Source: Acidobacteriota bacterium (lineage in GTDB: Bacteria; Acidobacteriota; Terriglobia; Terriglobales; Acidobacteriaceae). From it: a stretch of DNA of 9,031 nt. The position numbers and the translations under genes were made by a program. The notes beneath the pieces were generated by a model. The model did no database searches. It was not told the DNA's origin and saw only the letters and a program-made list of their open reading frames with translations. The DNA lies in assembly GCA_003225515.1 (NCBI GenBank), contig QIAK01000038.1:10567-19597 (forward strand), read 5' to 3'. This document shows positions 1 to 7,556 of the stretch, piece by piece (positions within the stretch are counted from its first letter, which is position 1; each line of letters begins with the position of its first letter).

Positions 1-434
1 TACCGATGTTGCCGCCGACCAGCGCCGGAAAGCCCGCCGCTGTCATGATTTCGCCGGTCAACGTTGTTGTCGTGGTCTTGCCGTTCGATCCGGTGATAGC
101 GACAATTGGTCCGGGCAGGAATTGTGCCGCGAGTTCGATTTCGCCAATCACGGCTTCGCCGAGAGCACGCGCCTGCACCAGCGGCGCCGCGTCCACTGGG
201 ACGCCGGGGCTGACCACGATTAAATCCTGACCTCGAAAAGTGCGGTCGCCGTGACCACCGGTTTCGACGGTGATGCCATGATCGAGCAGCACCGGAATTT
301 CATTGCGCAGTTCGGCGCCGCTCTTGGTGTCAGAGACCGTCACCCGCGCGCCGTGCCCCTTCAGGAAAAGCGCCGACGCCACCCCGGATTTGCCGAGGCC
401 CACCACCAGCACGCGTTTGTTGTTGAGCTCCATC
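1..434 (-). CDS. murD: MurD, UDP-N-acetylmuramoyl-L-alanine--D-glutamate ligase (N-terminal part, cut by window edge)
   Basis: Cytoplasmic ATP-dependent ligase that adds D-glutamate to UDP-MurNAc-L-Ala, the second peptide step of peptidoglycan precursor synthesis. The frame opens with ATG at 434-432 and gives 144 residues before the window ends, so about the last two thirds are missing. Visible parts are the N-terminal Rossmann-like UDP-binding domain (VVGLGKSGVASA near residues 10-21), the SPGVP motif (75-79), the ATP P-loop TGSNGKTT (114-121) and GNIG (141-144), all in the order typical of MurD. It follows mraY on the same strand after a gap of 106 nt that is mostly an inverted repeat. No clear Shine-Dalgarno sequence precedes the ATG, but the N-terminus matches the family start well. 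Identity is secure from motifs and the dcw gene order. Confidence 0.95.
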
Positions 435-445
435 AAAATTCTTTA

Positions 446-524
446 ACCACGAAGAACAGGAAGGTTCACAAAGAAAAACCTTTCACAGAGAATTCCTTCG
501 TGAACCTTAGTGTCCTTCATGGTT
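446..524. repeat. Imperfect inverted repeat between mraY and murD
   Basis: Two 31-nt arms, 446-476 (starting AACCACGAAG) and 494-524 (ending CTTCATGGTT), are reverse complements at 25 of 31 positions, separated by 17 nt. The arms are built from AACCA-GAAG-ACA-AAGGTTCAC type words, resembling the ACCACGAAGGACACGAAGG dispersed element that I recall from many acidobacterial and other environmental genomes (not searched). No T-run follows on either strand, so it does not look like a standard intrinsic terminator. If transcribed in the mur mRNA it would form a long hairpin just 5' of the murD start. Confidence 0.8.
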
Positions 525-540
525 CATGATCTCCTGGACA

Positions 541-1640
<1,100 letters not shown>

Positions 1641-1687
1641 TCAGCCTCCGAATTACAGCCATCAGCTTTCAGCCGTCAGCCTTCAGC
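1641..1687. repeat. CAGCC-rich dispersed repeat upstream of mraY
   Basis: On the plus strand this stretch is a series of CAGC/CAGCC words separated by 2-10 nt (tCAGCCtccgaattaCAGCC, then CAGC, CAGCC, CAGCC and CAGC again), that is, repeated GGCTGA on the coding strand. Such GCTGA/GGCTGA runs are a familiar dispersed repeat class in acidobacterial genomes (recollection). Its mraY-proximal end supplies the GGAGG at 1649-1645 that serves as the mraY ribosome-binding site. Confidence 0.6.
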
Positions 1688-1714
1688 AAAAGCAATTGGT
1701 TCAGCTCCAAGTGG

Positions 1715-1735
1715 GGACAGCCGCCTCGGCTGTCC
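1715..1735. repeat. Short perfect hairpin between murF and mraY
   Basis: GGACAGCCG (1715-1723) and CGGCTGTCC (1727-1735) form a perfect 9-bp stem with the 3-nt loop CCT. It lies 33 nt past the murF stop on the coding strand. No T-run follows on the mur strand, so it is not a convincing terminator. The surrounding GTGGGGACAGCCG wording matches a dispersed hairpin that I recall from Koribacter-type genomes; this is inference. Confidence 0.65.
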
Positions 1736-1768
1736 GGTAGAGCAAAGCTCGAAGCTCGACGGCGCGCT

Positions 1769-3148
1769 TCACCGCCGGCCGTCACTCCTCGCTTTCCACG
1801 TCTCCAGCGCCTTCTCCAGCTTCACACCGCGCGACGCCTTTAGCAGAGCCACATCGCCGGCGCGCGTTTCCCGGGCGAGCCATTCGCCAGCTTCTTCGGG
1901 TGTCGTCACAAACTCGGCTGTTGCCCCTGCGCCTCGTGCGCCTTCAACCATCGCCTGCGCCAGTCCGCGTACGCCAAGAAGAACGTCAATCTTCTTCTGA
2001 GCGATATGACGGCCGGCAGCGCGATGCATCTCTTCGCCGGCAGGGCCAAGCTCGAGCATTTCTCCGGCAACCACGATGCGTCGCCCGGCCTTCATCGCAG
2101 CTAAAGCGTCGACCATCGCGCCCAACGCCTTCGGATTGGAATTGTAACAATCGTTGATGACCATGATGTTACCCAGTTGAAGAACCTGCCCTCGTTTATC
2201 CGGCGGCGCGAGACTCGCAAGTGCACCCACGGCGTCCGACGGCTTCAGTCCGCGAGCCACGCCCACGGCCACGGCAGCCAGGGCATTCAGCACGTTGTGT
2301 TCTCCCACCAGCGGCAAACGTGCGTGCTCGCGTCCGTCGGCCATCACCACATCGAACTCGGAACCCTCGGCGCCAAGTGTCCTGACGTTTTCCGCCCGCA
2401 TGTCGGCGCTCGAGCGCATGCCATATGTGATTACTCGGCCTTTAAAGTCGTGGCCAAATTGCGAGACGTACTCATCGTCCGCATTGAGCACGGCAGTGCC
2501 ATTGGGCGGAAGCGATTCAATCAATTCGTACTTGGCACGAGCGATGCCGGCCAGTGAATCGAAAAACTCCAAATGCACGGGAGCAACGTTGGTGACCACA
2601 CCGACCTCGGGTTGCGCGATCCTGGCCAGCGCCCGAATTTCGCCCGCGTGCGACATGCCCATTTCAATGACCGCAACGTCGTGCTCCGGCTCCAGCTTCA
2701 GAAGCATCAGCGGTAGTCCAAAATGATTATTGAAGTTGCCCTCGGACTTGAGCACGCGAAACTGCGCATTGAGCACATGCGCTACGGCCTCCTTCGTCGT
2801 GGTCTTACCCGCCGATCCAGTCACGCCCACCAGCGGCTTGGCCCAGACCTTGCGTACGGCGGTGGCCAACCCCTGGAGCGCAGCCAGAGTGTCGTCCACG
2901 ACGAGCAGCCTGTTTTTTTGCGGGTAGCGATGCAATTCTTTCTTCTCGACGACCGCAGCCGCTGCTTTTTTTTCGAGTGCCGCGACGACGTAGTCATGCC
3001 CGTCGAGCCGTTCGCCCTTCACGGCAAAGAAAAGTTGCCCGGGACCGATGGTGCGTGAGTCGATGGAATATCCCTGCGCAATTTCCTCGCGCGGAAACTC
3101 CCCGACGGCAGAAATGAACTCCGCGATTTTCGAAAGCGTCAGCTTCAT
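1769..3148 (-). CDS. murF: MurF, UDP-N-acetylmuramoyl-tripeptide--D-alanyl-D-alanine ligase
   Basis: Cytoplasmic ligase that adds the D-Ala-D-Ala dipeptide to UDP-MurNAc-tripeptide, the last soluble step before MraY. At 459 residues it is full length for the family. It shows the N-terminal uridine-binding domain with SIDSRTI (28-34), the P-loop TGSAGKTT (110-117), the NFNNHFGLPL motif (138-147), the central-domain metal-site region ending in ARAKYEL (203-209), GEHNVLNALAA (282-292), and the C-terminal ligase domain with NDCYNSNPKA (332-341) and LLKASRGVKLE (435-445). The ATG at 3148-3146 lies 6 nt after the murE stop, so it is probably translationally coupled; there is no strong Shine-Dalgarno. 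Nothing appears broken. Confidence 0.97.
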   Translation of the reverse strand: MKLTLSKIAEFISAVGEFPREEIAQGYSIDSRTIGPGQLFFAVKGERLDGHDYVVAALEKKAAAAVVEKKELHRYPQKNRLLVVDDTLAALQGLATAVRKVWAKPLVGVTGSAGKTTTKEAVAHVLNAQFRVLKSEGNFNNHFGLPLMLLKLEPEHDVAVIEMGMSHAGEIRALARIAQPEVGVVTNVAPVHLEFFDSLAGIARAKYELIESLPPNGTAVLNADDEYVSQFGHDFKGRVITYGMRSSADMRAENVRTLGAEGSEFDVVMADGREHARLPLVGEHNVLNALAAVAVGVARGLKPSDAVGALASLAPPDKRGQVLQLGNIMVINDCYNSNPKALGAMVDALAAMKAGRRIVVAGEMLELGPAGEEMHRAAGRHIAQKKIDVLLGVRGLAQAMVEGARGAGATAEFVTTPEEAGEWLARETRAGDVALLKASRGVKLEKALETWKARSDGRR

Positions 3149-3154
3149 GCCGCC

Positions 3155-4657
3155 TTAGCCCACTTTTTCGCATTCGAAGCCGGAGGCGCGCAGAGCCTGG
3201 CGCGCGACTTCGACATCGTCAAAAGGCAGTGATCCTTCGCGAGTAACTTGCACTTTCTCGTGTCCCTTACCGGCGAGCAGCACAATGTCTCCTGGGCGCG
3301 CTTCGGCAATCGCCAGGGCAATTGCCTTGTGCCGGTCGGGTTCCACACTGTATTTCACGCCGGTTTTCTGTAGACCGACCAGAGCGTCATTGATGATCGC
3401 ACGTGGATCTTCACTGCGCGGATTGTCGGAGGTGAGCACTACAAAATCGCTGCCGTGCCCAGCGGCCTCTCCCATCAATGGACGCTTGGCGCGATCGCGA
3501 TCGCCGCCACAACCGAACACGGTCAAAACTCTGGCACTGCCGGTACCGCGCGAAACAAATTCGCGGGCCAGCGCCGTAAGATTGCGCAAAGCGTCGTCGG
3601 TGTGAGCGTAGTCCACCACCACCGTGAACGCCTGCCCGCAGTCGACGCGCTCGAATCTTCCGGGCACATGCGTGAGCGACTCGATGCCGCGGGCAATCGC
3701 CTCTGATCCACAGCCACGCGCGAAACCTGCGGCTGCCGCAGCCATGATGTTGTAGACGTTCACCCGCCCGATCAGAGGAGAGAAGATGGGAATCTTTTGG
3801 TTGGGCGCTGCCATGTCGAAGCGCGTGCCGCGAGGAGTAATTTTGACATTCTCCGCATGAAAGTCGCCGCGCTCCCAGCCATACGACAGTACGACAGCGC
3901 TGCGCTTTCGGCTGAACGCGGCAAGTTTCGCGCCATAGGCGTCATCAAGATTGGTCACCACCGCGCGTGGAGCATCGGTTCCACAGCCTTCAAACAGCAC
4001 CCGTTTGGCCGCGAAGTATTCGTCCATGGTCTTGTGGTAATCGAGGTGGTCGCGCGTGAGGTTGGTGAATACGGCGACGTCGAAAGGCACACCGAACACT
4101 CGCTCTTGCGCCAGAGCATGCGAGGAAACCTCCATCACAGCATCGGTCGCGCCCAGGCCAAGCGCTTCGTTGAAAAGCCGCGCCAGTTCGAGAGCTTCCG
4201 GAGTCGTATGCGGCGCGGGATAAATATTTCCGGCCACATGATATTCGATCGTTCCGATCAGGGCGCTCTTGCGTCCGGTCGCCGTCAGAATCGATTCGAT
4301 CAAGAACGCGGTCGTACTCTTCCCGTTCGTTCCCGTAATTCCGGTGACCGCAATGCGCTCGGCGGGACGCTTATAGAAATTCGCGCTCAAGCGCGCCAGT
4401 GCTCGCCGCCCATGCGGCACCAATGCCCATGCCACTCCCTCGCGGGGCGTCTCGGACGGCGAGTCGGTGACGATGGCGACCGCGCCGGATTTTATGGCCT
4501 GGTCGATGAACCGGTTGCCGTCGGACGTCTCCCCCTGCATGGCCACAAACACGCATCCGGGCTTGACCAGGCGCGAATCATATTCCACACCGCTAACGCT
4601 TGGGTCCCCACTCTGGGCGAGCACCTCCGCGCCATCCAGCAACTGTTGGAACGTCAT
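3155..4657 (-). CDS. murE: MurE, UDP-N-acetylmuramoyl-L-alanyl-D-glutamate--2,6-diaminopimelate ligase
   Basis: Cytoplasmic ligase that adds the third amino acid of the stem peptide. At 500 residues it is a normal length. It shows the UDP-binding EYDSRLVKPG region (25-34), the P-loop TGTNGKST (108-115), HTTPEA (150-155), TRDHLDYH (201-208), the AAKRVLF segment whose K218 matches the carbamylated lysine of the family, DYAHTDDAL (349-357), FGCGGDRDR (381-389), DNPR (411-414) and LAGKGHE (461-467). DNPR is the known signature for meso-diaminopimelate instead of L-lysine, so meso-DAP peptidoglycan is predicted. It starts at ATG 4657-4655. It is the first gene of the visible unit; ftsI, the usual neighbour upstream in dcw clusters, is absent and a divergent repeat-rich interval takes its place. 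Confidence 0.97.
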   Translation of the reverse strand: MTFQQLLDGAEVLAQSGDPSVSGVEYDSRLVKPGCVFVAMQGETSDGNRFIDQAIKSGAVAIVTDSPSETPREGVAWALVPHGRRALARLSANFYKRPAERIAVTGITGTNGKSTTAFLIESILTATGRKSALIGTIEYHVAGNIYPAPHTTPEALELARLFNEALGLGATDAVMEVSSHALAQERVFGVPFDVAVFTNLTRDHLDYHKTMDEYFAAKRVLFEGCGTDAPRAVVTNLDDAYGAKLAAFSRKRSAVVLSYGWERGDFHAENVKITPRGTRFDMAAPNQKIPIFSPLIGRVNVYNIMAAAAAGFARGCGSEAIARGIESLTHVPGRFERVDCGQAFTVVVDYAHTDDALRNLTALAREFVSRGTGSARVLTVFGCGGDRDRAKRPLMGEAAGHGSDFVVLTSDNPRSEDPRAIINDALVGLQKTGVKYSVEPDRHKAIALAIAEARPGDIVLLAGKGHEKVQVTREGSLPFDDVEVARQALRASGFECEKVG

Positions 4658-4665
4658 TGCTGGGA

Positions 4666-4671
4666 ATTATA
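4666..4671 (-). promoter_or_regulatory. Possible -10 element (TATAAT) immediately upstream of murE
   Basis: A perfect TATAAT on the minus strand ends 8 nt before the murE ATG. No good TTGACA-like box lies 16-18 nt upstream, and no Shine-Dalgarno lies between it and the ATG. If used, transcription would begin at or next to the ATG, implying a leaderless or nearly leaderless murE mRNA. The lack of a -35 makes chance a real possibility. Confidence 0.35.
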
Positions 4672-4723
4672 GGACACGCAGAAAGTGGATGCAGCGGATC
4701 CACCTATTCTTACTGAGGATTCT

Positions 4724-4791
4724 AGATTGCAGATTGCAGATTGCAGATTTAATCTGAAATTGCTCAATCTGAAATCTACAATCTGAAATCA
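4724..4791. repeat. AGATTGC tandem repeats and CAATCTGAAATC units (inverted array) upstream of murE
   Basis: Three exact tandem copies of AGATTGC (4724-4744), followed by a partial AGATTT copy, face an opposite-strand run of about 14-nt units: a diverged copy at 4750-4761 and exact CAATCTGAAATC copies at 4765-4776 and 4779-4790. The two halves are partly complementary and could form a stem. The same 12-nt word recurs at 8880-8891 near efp, so this is a dispersed family. It sits between divergent murE and the small Cys-rich gene. Confidence 0.75.
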
Positions 4792-4854
4792 TCCGACAGC
4801 CCCGATTACCAAGGTCATTTTCCATCGGCGGCGAGTCCACGCTACATTCATCTC

Positions 4855-5037
4855 ATGAGCACCGGAACCGGTCATGCCAAATACAAGTGCGCGCAATGCG
4901 AACAGCTCGAAGCTTCCTGCGAATGCGAAAAATTCTGCTGCCTCTGCCAGTCGGTGATAGACATCCGCCTTTGCAATGATGGACTCTTGTACTGTGAACC
5001 CTGCCGCACTGCCTGCGATTACAAAACCTCGGAATAG
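4855..5037 (+). CDS. Small cysteine-rich, probably zinc-binding protein of unknown function
   Basis: I do not recognise a named family. The 60-residue product has 11 cysteines, at 12, 15, 22, 24, 28, 29, 31, 40, 47, 50 and 54, arranged CxxC-x6-CxC-x3-CCxC-x8-C-x6-CxxC-x3-C. The two CxxC pairs (12/15 and 47/50), with CCxC in the middle, look like one or two structural zinc sites. There is no signal peptide or membrane segment, so a cytosolic protein is likely. The spacing and the protein-like composition (Cys/Glu rich, ending CRTACDYKTSE) argue for a real gene, although no clear Shine-Dalgarno precedes the ATG. It is divergent from murE and has no clear functional partner. It could serve as a metal-binding or nucleic-acid-binding adaptor, but this is not shown by sequence. 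Confidence 0.6.
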   Translation: MSTGTGHAKYKCAQCEQLEASCECEKFCCLCQSVIDIRLCNDGLLYCEPCRTACDYKTSE

Positions 5038-5087
5038 CGAACTGTCCCGTTTGAACATGTGCTTTGAGAATGGACGATGCTGCGCGC

Positions 5088-5337
5088 AGCCGCTTTCAGG
5101 CGGAGCAGAGTCTGACCTGCGAAGTCTCCTTCCTATGCGAGTTTGCGTACGGGGGAGATCCCTCTGTCGGCTGGACTGCGCCGCCATTCGGGATGACTCC
5201 TCTGAGTGGCTTAGTTTGAAATCTGAATTTCACTCGGCGTCCGGAAGAGCCCGCGGTTTATGCGAGTGGTCCGAGGGATCTCCCTTGCACACAGCGTCTT
5301 AGCCTGAGATCCTTCGCTCCGCCTGAAAAAAACGGCT
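5088..5337. repeat. Large nested inverted repeat, MITE-like or two opposed dispersed repeats
   Basis: The outer arms are AGCCGCTTTCAGGCGGAGC (5088-5106) and its near reverse complement at 5316-5337 (reverse complement AGCCG, a longer T-run, then CAGGCGGAGC). The inner arms are exact: GGGAGATCCCTC (5153-5164) and GAGGGATCTCCC (5273-5284). The order and roughly similar spacing within each half show two related copies in opposite orientation, around a centre of about 108 nt. No transposase is present. The words GATCCTTCGCTCCGC and TCGGGATGAC resemble dispersed repeats known from acidobacteria and other phyla (recollection). Confidence 0.65.
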
Positions 5338-5361
5338 ATGCTCAGGAGACTCATCGAGCAT

Positions 5362-5391
5362 TTGGCAGGGTGGACCGCTTTGAGGGACAAT
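5362..5391 (+). promoter_or_regulatory. Weak candidate promoter for pckA
   Basis: TTGGCA (5362-5367, 5 of 6 to TTGACA) is followed after 18 nt by GACAAT (5386-5391, 4 of 6 to TATAAT), in the correct direction and 36 nt before the pckA start. This is a pattern match only. Confidence 0.25.
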
Positions 5392-5410
5392 AGTATGTTT
5401 GCTTTTTTAA

Positions 5411-5425
5411 GATCTTGAGGAGATC
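5411..5425 (+). promoter_or_regulatory. pckA ribosome-binding site inside a small hairpin
   Basis: GAGGAG (5417-5422) lies 5 nt before the pckA ATG and fixes that start. It falls within a perfect 5-bp inverted repeat, GATCT (5411-5415) and AGATC (5421-5425), whose loop is TGAGG. The stem is short, so any control of translation is speculative. Confidence 0.6.
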
Positions 5426-5427
5426 CC

Positions 5428-6986
5428 ATGGCTACCACGATGCACGTCAGCGACGTAGCCGAGTTGCTGAACGATGGCCGGACGCATTTCAATCTTTCTC
5501 CGGCGGTGCTGGTGGAGCACTCCATCCGGCGCAATGAAGCGAAGATTGCGGCCAATGGGGCGATTGTCGGGTACACAAATCGGACCGGGCGGTCTCCTAA
5601 AGATAAATTCATTGTGAAGGATGAGACCACCGCGCATACCGTCGCCTGGGGCGCGGTGAACGCCCCGATTGAGCCGGAGAAGTTTGACGCACTCTATGAC
5701 CAAGTCATGGAGCATCTGCGCGGGCGCGAACTTTTTGTGCAGGATCTTTTTTGCGGCGCCGATCCGGCCTACCGCCTTCCGGTCCGCATTGTGAACGAGT
5801 ATGCCTGGCATAACTTATTCGTGCGGCAGTTATTTTTGCGTCCGACGCCGGAGGAACTCAGGTCATCTCGGCGCCCGAATTCAAAGCCGATCCCAAGCGC
5901 GACGGTGTGGCCTCAGAAGTTTTCATTCTGTTGAACTTCACCCGGCGTACGATTCTCATCGGCGGAACATCTTATGCGGGCGAGATGAAGAAATCGATTT
6001 TCAGCGTGATGAACTTCCTTTTGCCGCCCCGGAATGTCTTTCCCATGCACTGCTCGGCGAATGTCGGGCACAACGGGGTGAGCGCGCTGTTCTTCGGGCT
6101 CTCCGGAACTGGCAAGACCACGCTGTCGGCCGATCCTTCACGCGACCTCATCGGCGACGACGAGCATGGATGGAGCGCGGAAGGCGTCTTCAACTTCGAA
6201 GGCGGCTGCTACGCCAAGTGCATCAAGCTTTCGAAGAAAAATGAACCGCAGATCTGGAACGCTCTCCGCTTCGGCTGCGTGCTCGAGAATGTCACGCTCG
6301 ACGCCCACACGCACATTCCCGATTACAACGATGACAGCAAGACAGAGAATACCCGCGCCGCCTATCCCGTCGATTTCATCGAGAACGCGTTAATTCCGGG
6401 CCTTGGCGGACATCCCAGGAACGTCGTCTTTCTTACCGCGGACGCCTTTGGCGTACTTCCGCCGATTTCGAAGCTCACTCCTGAGCAGGCGATGTATCAC
6501 TTCCTTTCGGGATACACGGCGAAGGTTGCCGGGACTGAAGCAGGCGTGAAAGAACCATCCGCCACATTTTCGACGTGTTTCGGCTCGCCGTTTCTCCCTC
6601 TGCCTCCGAAGACCTACGCAGAAATGTTAGGCCGCCGTTTGCGCGAGCATCATGCGCAGTGCTGGCTGGTGAACACCGGCTGGCAGGGCGGACCGTACGG
6701 TGTGGGCAAGCGTATGGACATTCCTTACACCCGCGCCATGGTCGACGCGGCCGTCGAAGGCGAACTGATCAAACACGAATTCGAAATCGAGCCGGCGTTT
6801 GGATTCAGCATTCCCAAGACATGTCGTGGCGTGCCGCCGCAGGTGCTCAATCCGCGGAATGCGTGGCCCGATAAGGCGGCCTACGACAAAGGGGCCGAAG
6901 ATCTGCGCAACCGTTTCGCCAAGAATTTCGAGAACTTCGACGTCCCGCCCGAGGTCAAGGCAGCAGGACCGAAGGCGCAGCGGTAA
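5428..6986 (+). CDS. pckA: Phosphoenolpyruvate carboxykinase (ATP), with an apparent internal frameshift
   Basis: Cytosolic enzyme converting oxaloacetate and ATP to PEP, CO2 and ADP, the entry step of gluconeogenesis. It starts at ATG 5428 behind GAGGAG. Frame one gives residues 1-144, including RTGRSPKDKF (52-61) and ending FLRPTPEEL. At 5860-5861 the frame is lost; the rest is intact in another frame from about 5862 (VISAPEFKADP) to the stop at 6984-6986. That part carries IGGTSYAGEMKK, MHCSANVG, the P-loop GLSGTGKTTLS (6096-6128), the kinase-2 stretch LIGDDEHGW and SKTENTR, all typical of the ATP-dependent family. About eight residues of an xxHxPEFT type are missing at the junction, consistent with a deletion of roughly 22 nt. 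Without the break the protein would be about 525 residues, normal for the family. The two open pieces are 5428-5934 and 5907-6986. It is monocistronic or leads the small genes downstream. Confidence 0.93.
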
Positions 6987-7068
6987 GTCCGTGATGAAGG
7001 CCGAGGACGAAATTTAAGGCCTTGAAGCCGCACACTTCCCGGCAAGCTCTCTGTGGTTAAATCAAACC

Positions 7069-7353
7069 ATGTTCGCCCGTAAGATTCGCGTGGAGTATGA
7101 CGATAACGGGCGCACTTCTCCCTGTCCGCTGAAGTGGCTCGACAGTTTCTCCATGCGCAACTTCACCAACGCCACCGTTTTCGATGACACCCTTCCCCTC
7201 GCGGATGGACAAATGGAAATCGGCTCCAGCGTTCCGCTCGACCAACTCAAAAGTGCGATGGAAGACTGGTTCCGGCGAAAGGGCTACCTTCCGAAGGACT
7301 CGCACTTGTCACTGGCAGAGAACGAAACCGCGCAGCAAACTACTTCGCAGTGA
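7069..7353 (+). CDS. Small protein of unknown function (94 residues)
   Basis: I do not recognise a family. The frame opens with ATG 82 nt after pckA, with no clear Shine-Dalgarno. The product begins MFARKIRVEYDDNG, has a central acidic part (VFDDTLPLADGQMEIG) and a likely amphipathic helix (LDQLKSAMEDWFRRKGYL, about residues 57-74), then a polar Gln/Thr/Ser-rich tail. It has no cysteine pairs, signal peptide or membrane segment, so a small soluble cytosolic protein is likely. Composition and codon use look like genuine coding sequence and the opposite-strand frames look poorer. It may share a transcript with pckA, but nothing ties it to that function. Confidence 0.6.
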   Translation: MFARKIRVEYDDNGRTSPCPLKWLDSFSMRNFTNATVFDDTLPLADGQMEIGSSVPLDQLKSAMEDWFRRKGYLPKDSHLSLAENETAQQTTSQ

Positions 7354-7365
7354 AGCCATTCTCGA

Positions 7366-7412
7366 CCATCATGAAGGATTCGCGTTAAGGAAAATCCTTT
7401 AGAAAATGATGG
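7366..7412. repeat. Nested inverted repeat downstream of the 94-residue gene
   Basis: CCATCAT (7366-7372) pairs with ATGATGG (7406-7412). Inside it AAGGATT (7374-7380) pairs with AATCCTT (7393-7399), leaving a 12-nt loop. Both 7-bp stems are perfect, with one unpaired base on the left side and six on the right. No T-run follows on either strand, so it is a poor intrinsic terminator. It may be an mRNA 3'-end stabiliser or a degenerate repeat. Confidence 0.5.
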
Positions 7413-7556
7413 ACGATATTGTGAGATTTTTGACGCGGTAAAAACCTTTGAAAACGCGCGATCGGACGGGGTCGCGAGCAGCTTTCCTATTTTCAGCAAC
7501 TTGGAAAGCCCACGTTGATGGCAAACCAGTTGCTACTGCACACGCGGAGGTGCTTC

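Larger units (their letters stand above)
5038..5427. other. Gene-free, repeat-bearing interval upstream of pckA
   Basis: About 390 nt with no convincing gene. It contains a nested inverted-repeat region (5088-5337), an isolated TGAAATCTGAATTT word near 5217-5230 like the repeats at 4750-4790, and the pckA leader. Open frames crossing it overlap the Cys-rich gene or the repeats and have unstructured, low-quality translations. Confidence 0.6.

Noticed and set aside
446..524. Intrinsic terminator after mraY
   Set aside because: The inverted repeat is long but AT/GC-mixed with mismatches and no T-run follows on the mur strand; terminating between mraY and murD would also cut an essential operon.
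1..530. Plus-strand open frames at 6-230 and 251-529
   Set aside because: Both are opposite murD or the mraY-murD inverted repeat and have no coherent protein features.
3797..4672. A 291-residue open frame on the plus strand antisense to murE
   Set aside because: It lies wholly opposite the well-supported murE, its translation is Arg/His-rich without recognisable motifs, and it follows from the codon bias of the true gene.
4724..4791. Possible CRISPR array
   Set aside because: The units are 7-14 nt with no unique spacers of 25-40 nt and no cas genes nearby; it is a short tandem/inverted repeat.
4789..5187. A 132-residue open frame on the minus strand antisense to the Cys-rich gene
   Set aside because: Its translation has no domain or motif, and part of it crosses the repeat array and inverted repeat. 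The plus-strand Cys-rich frame has clear motif structure.
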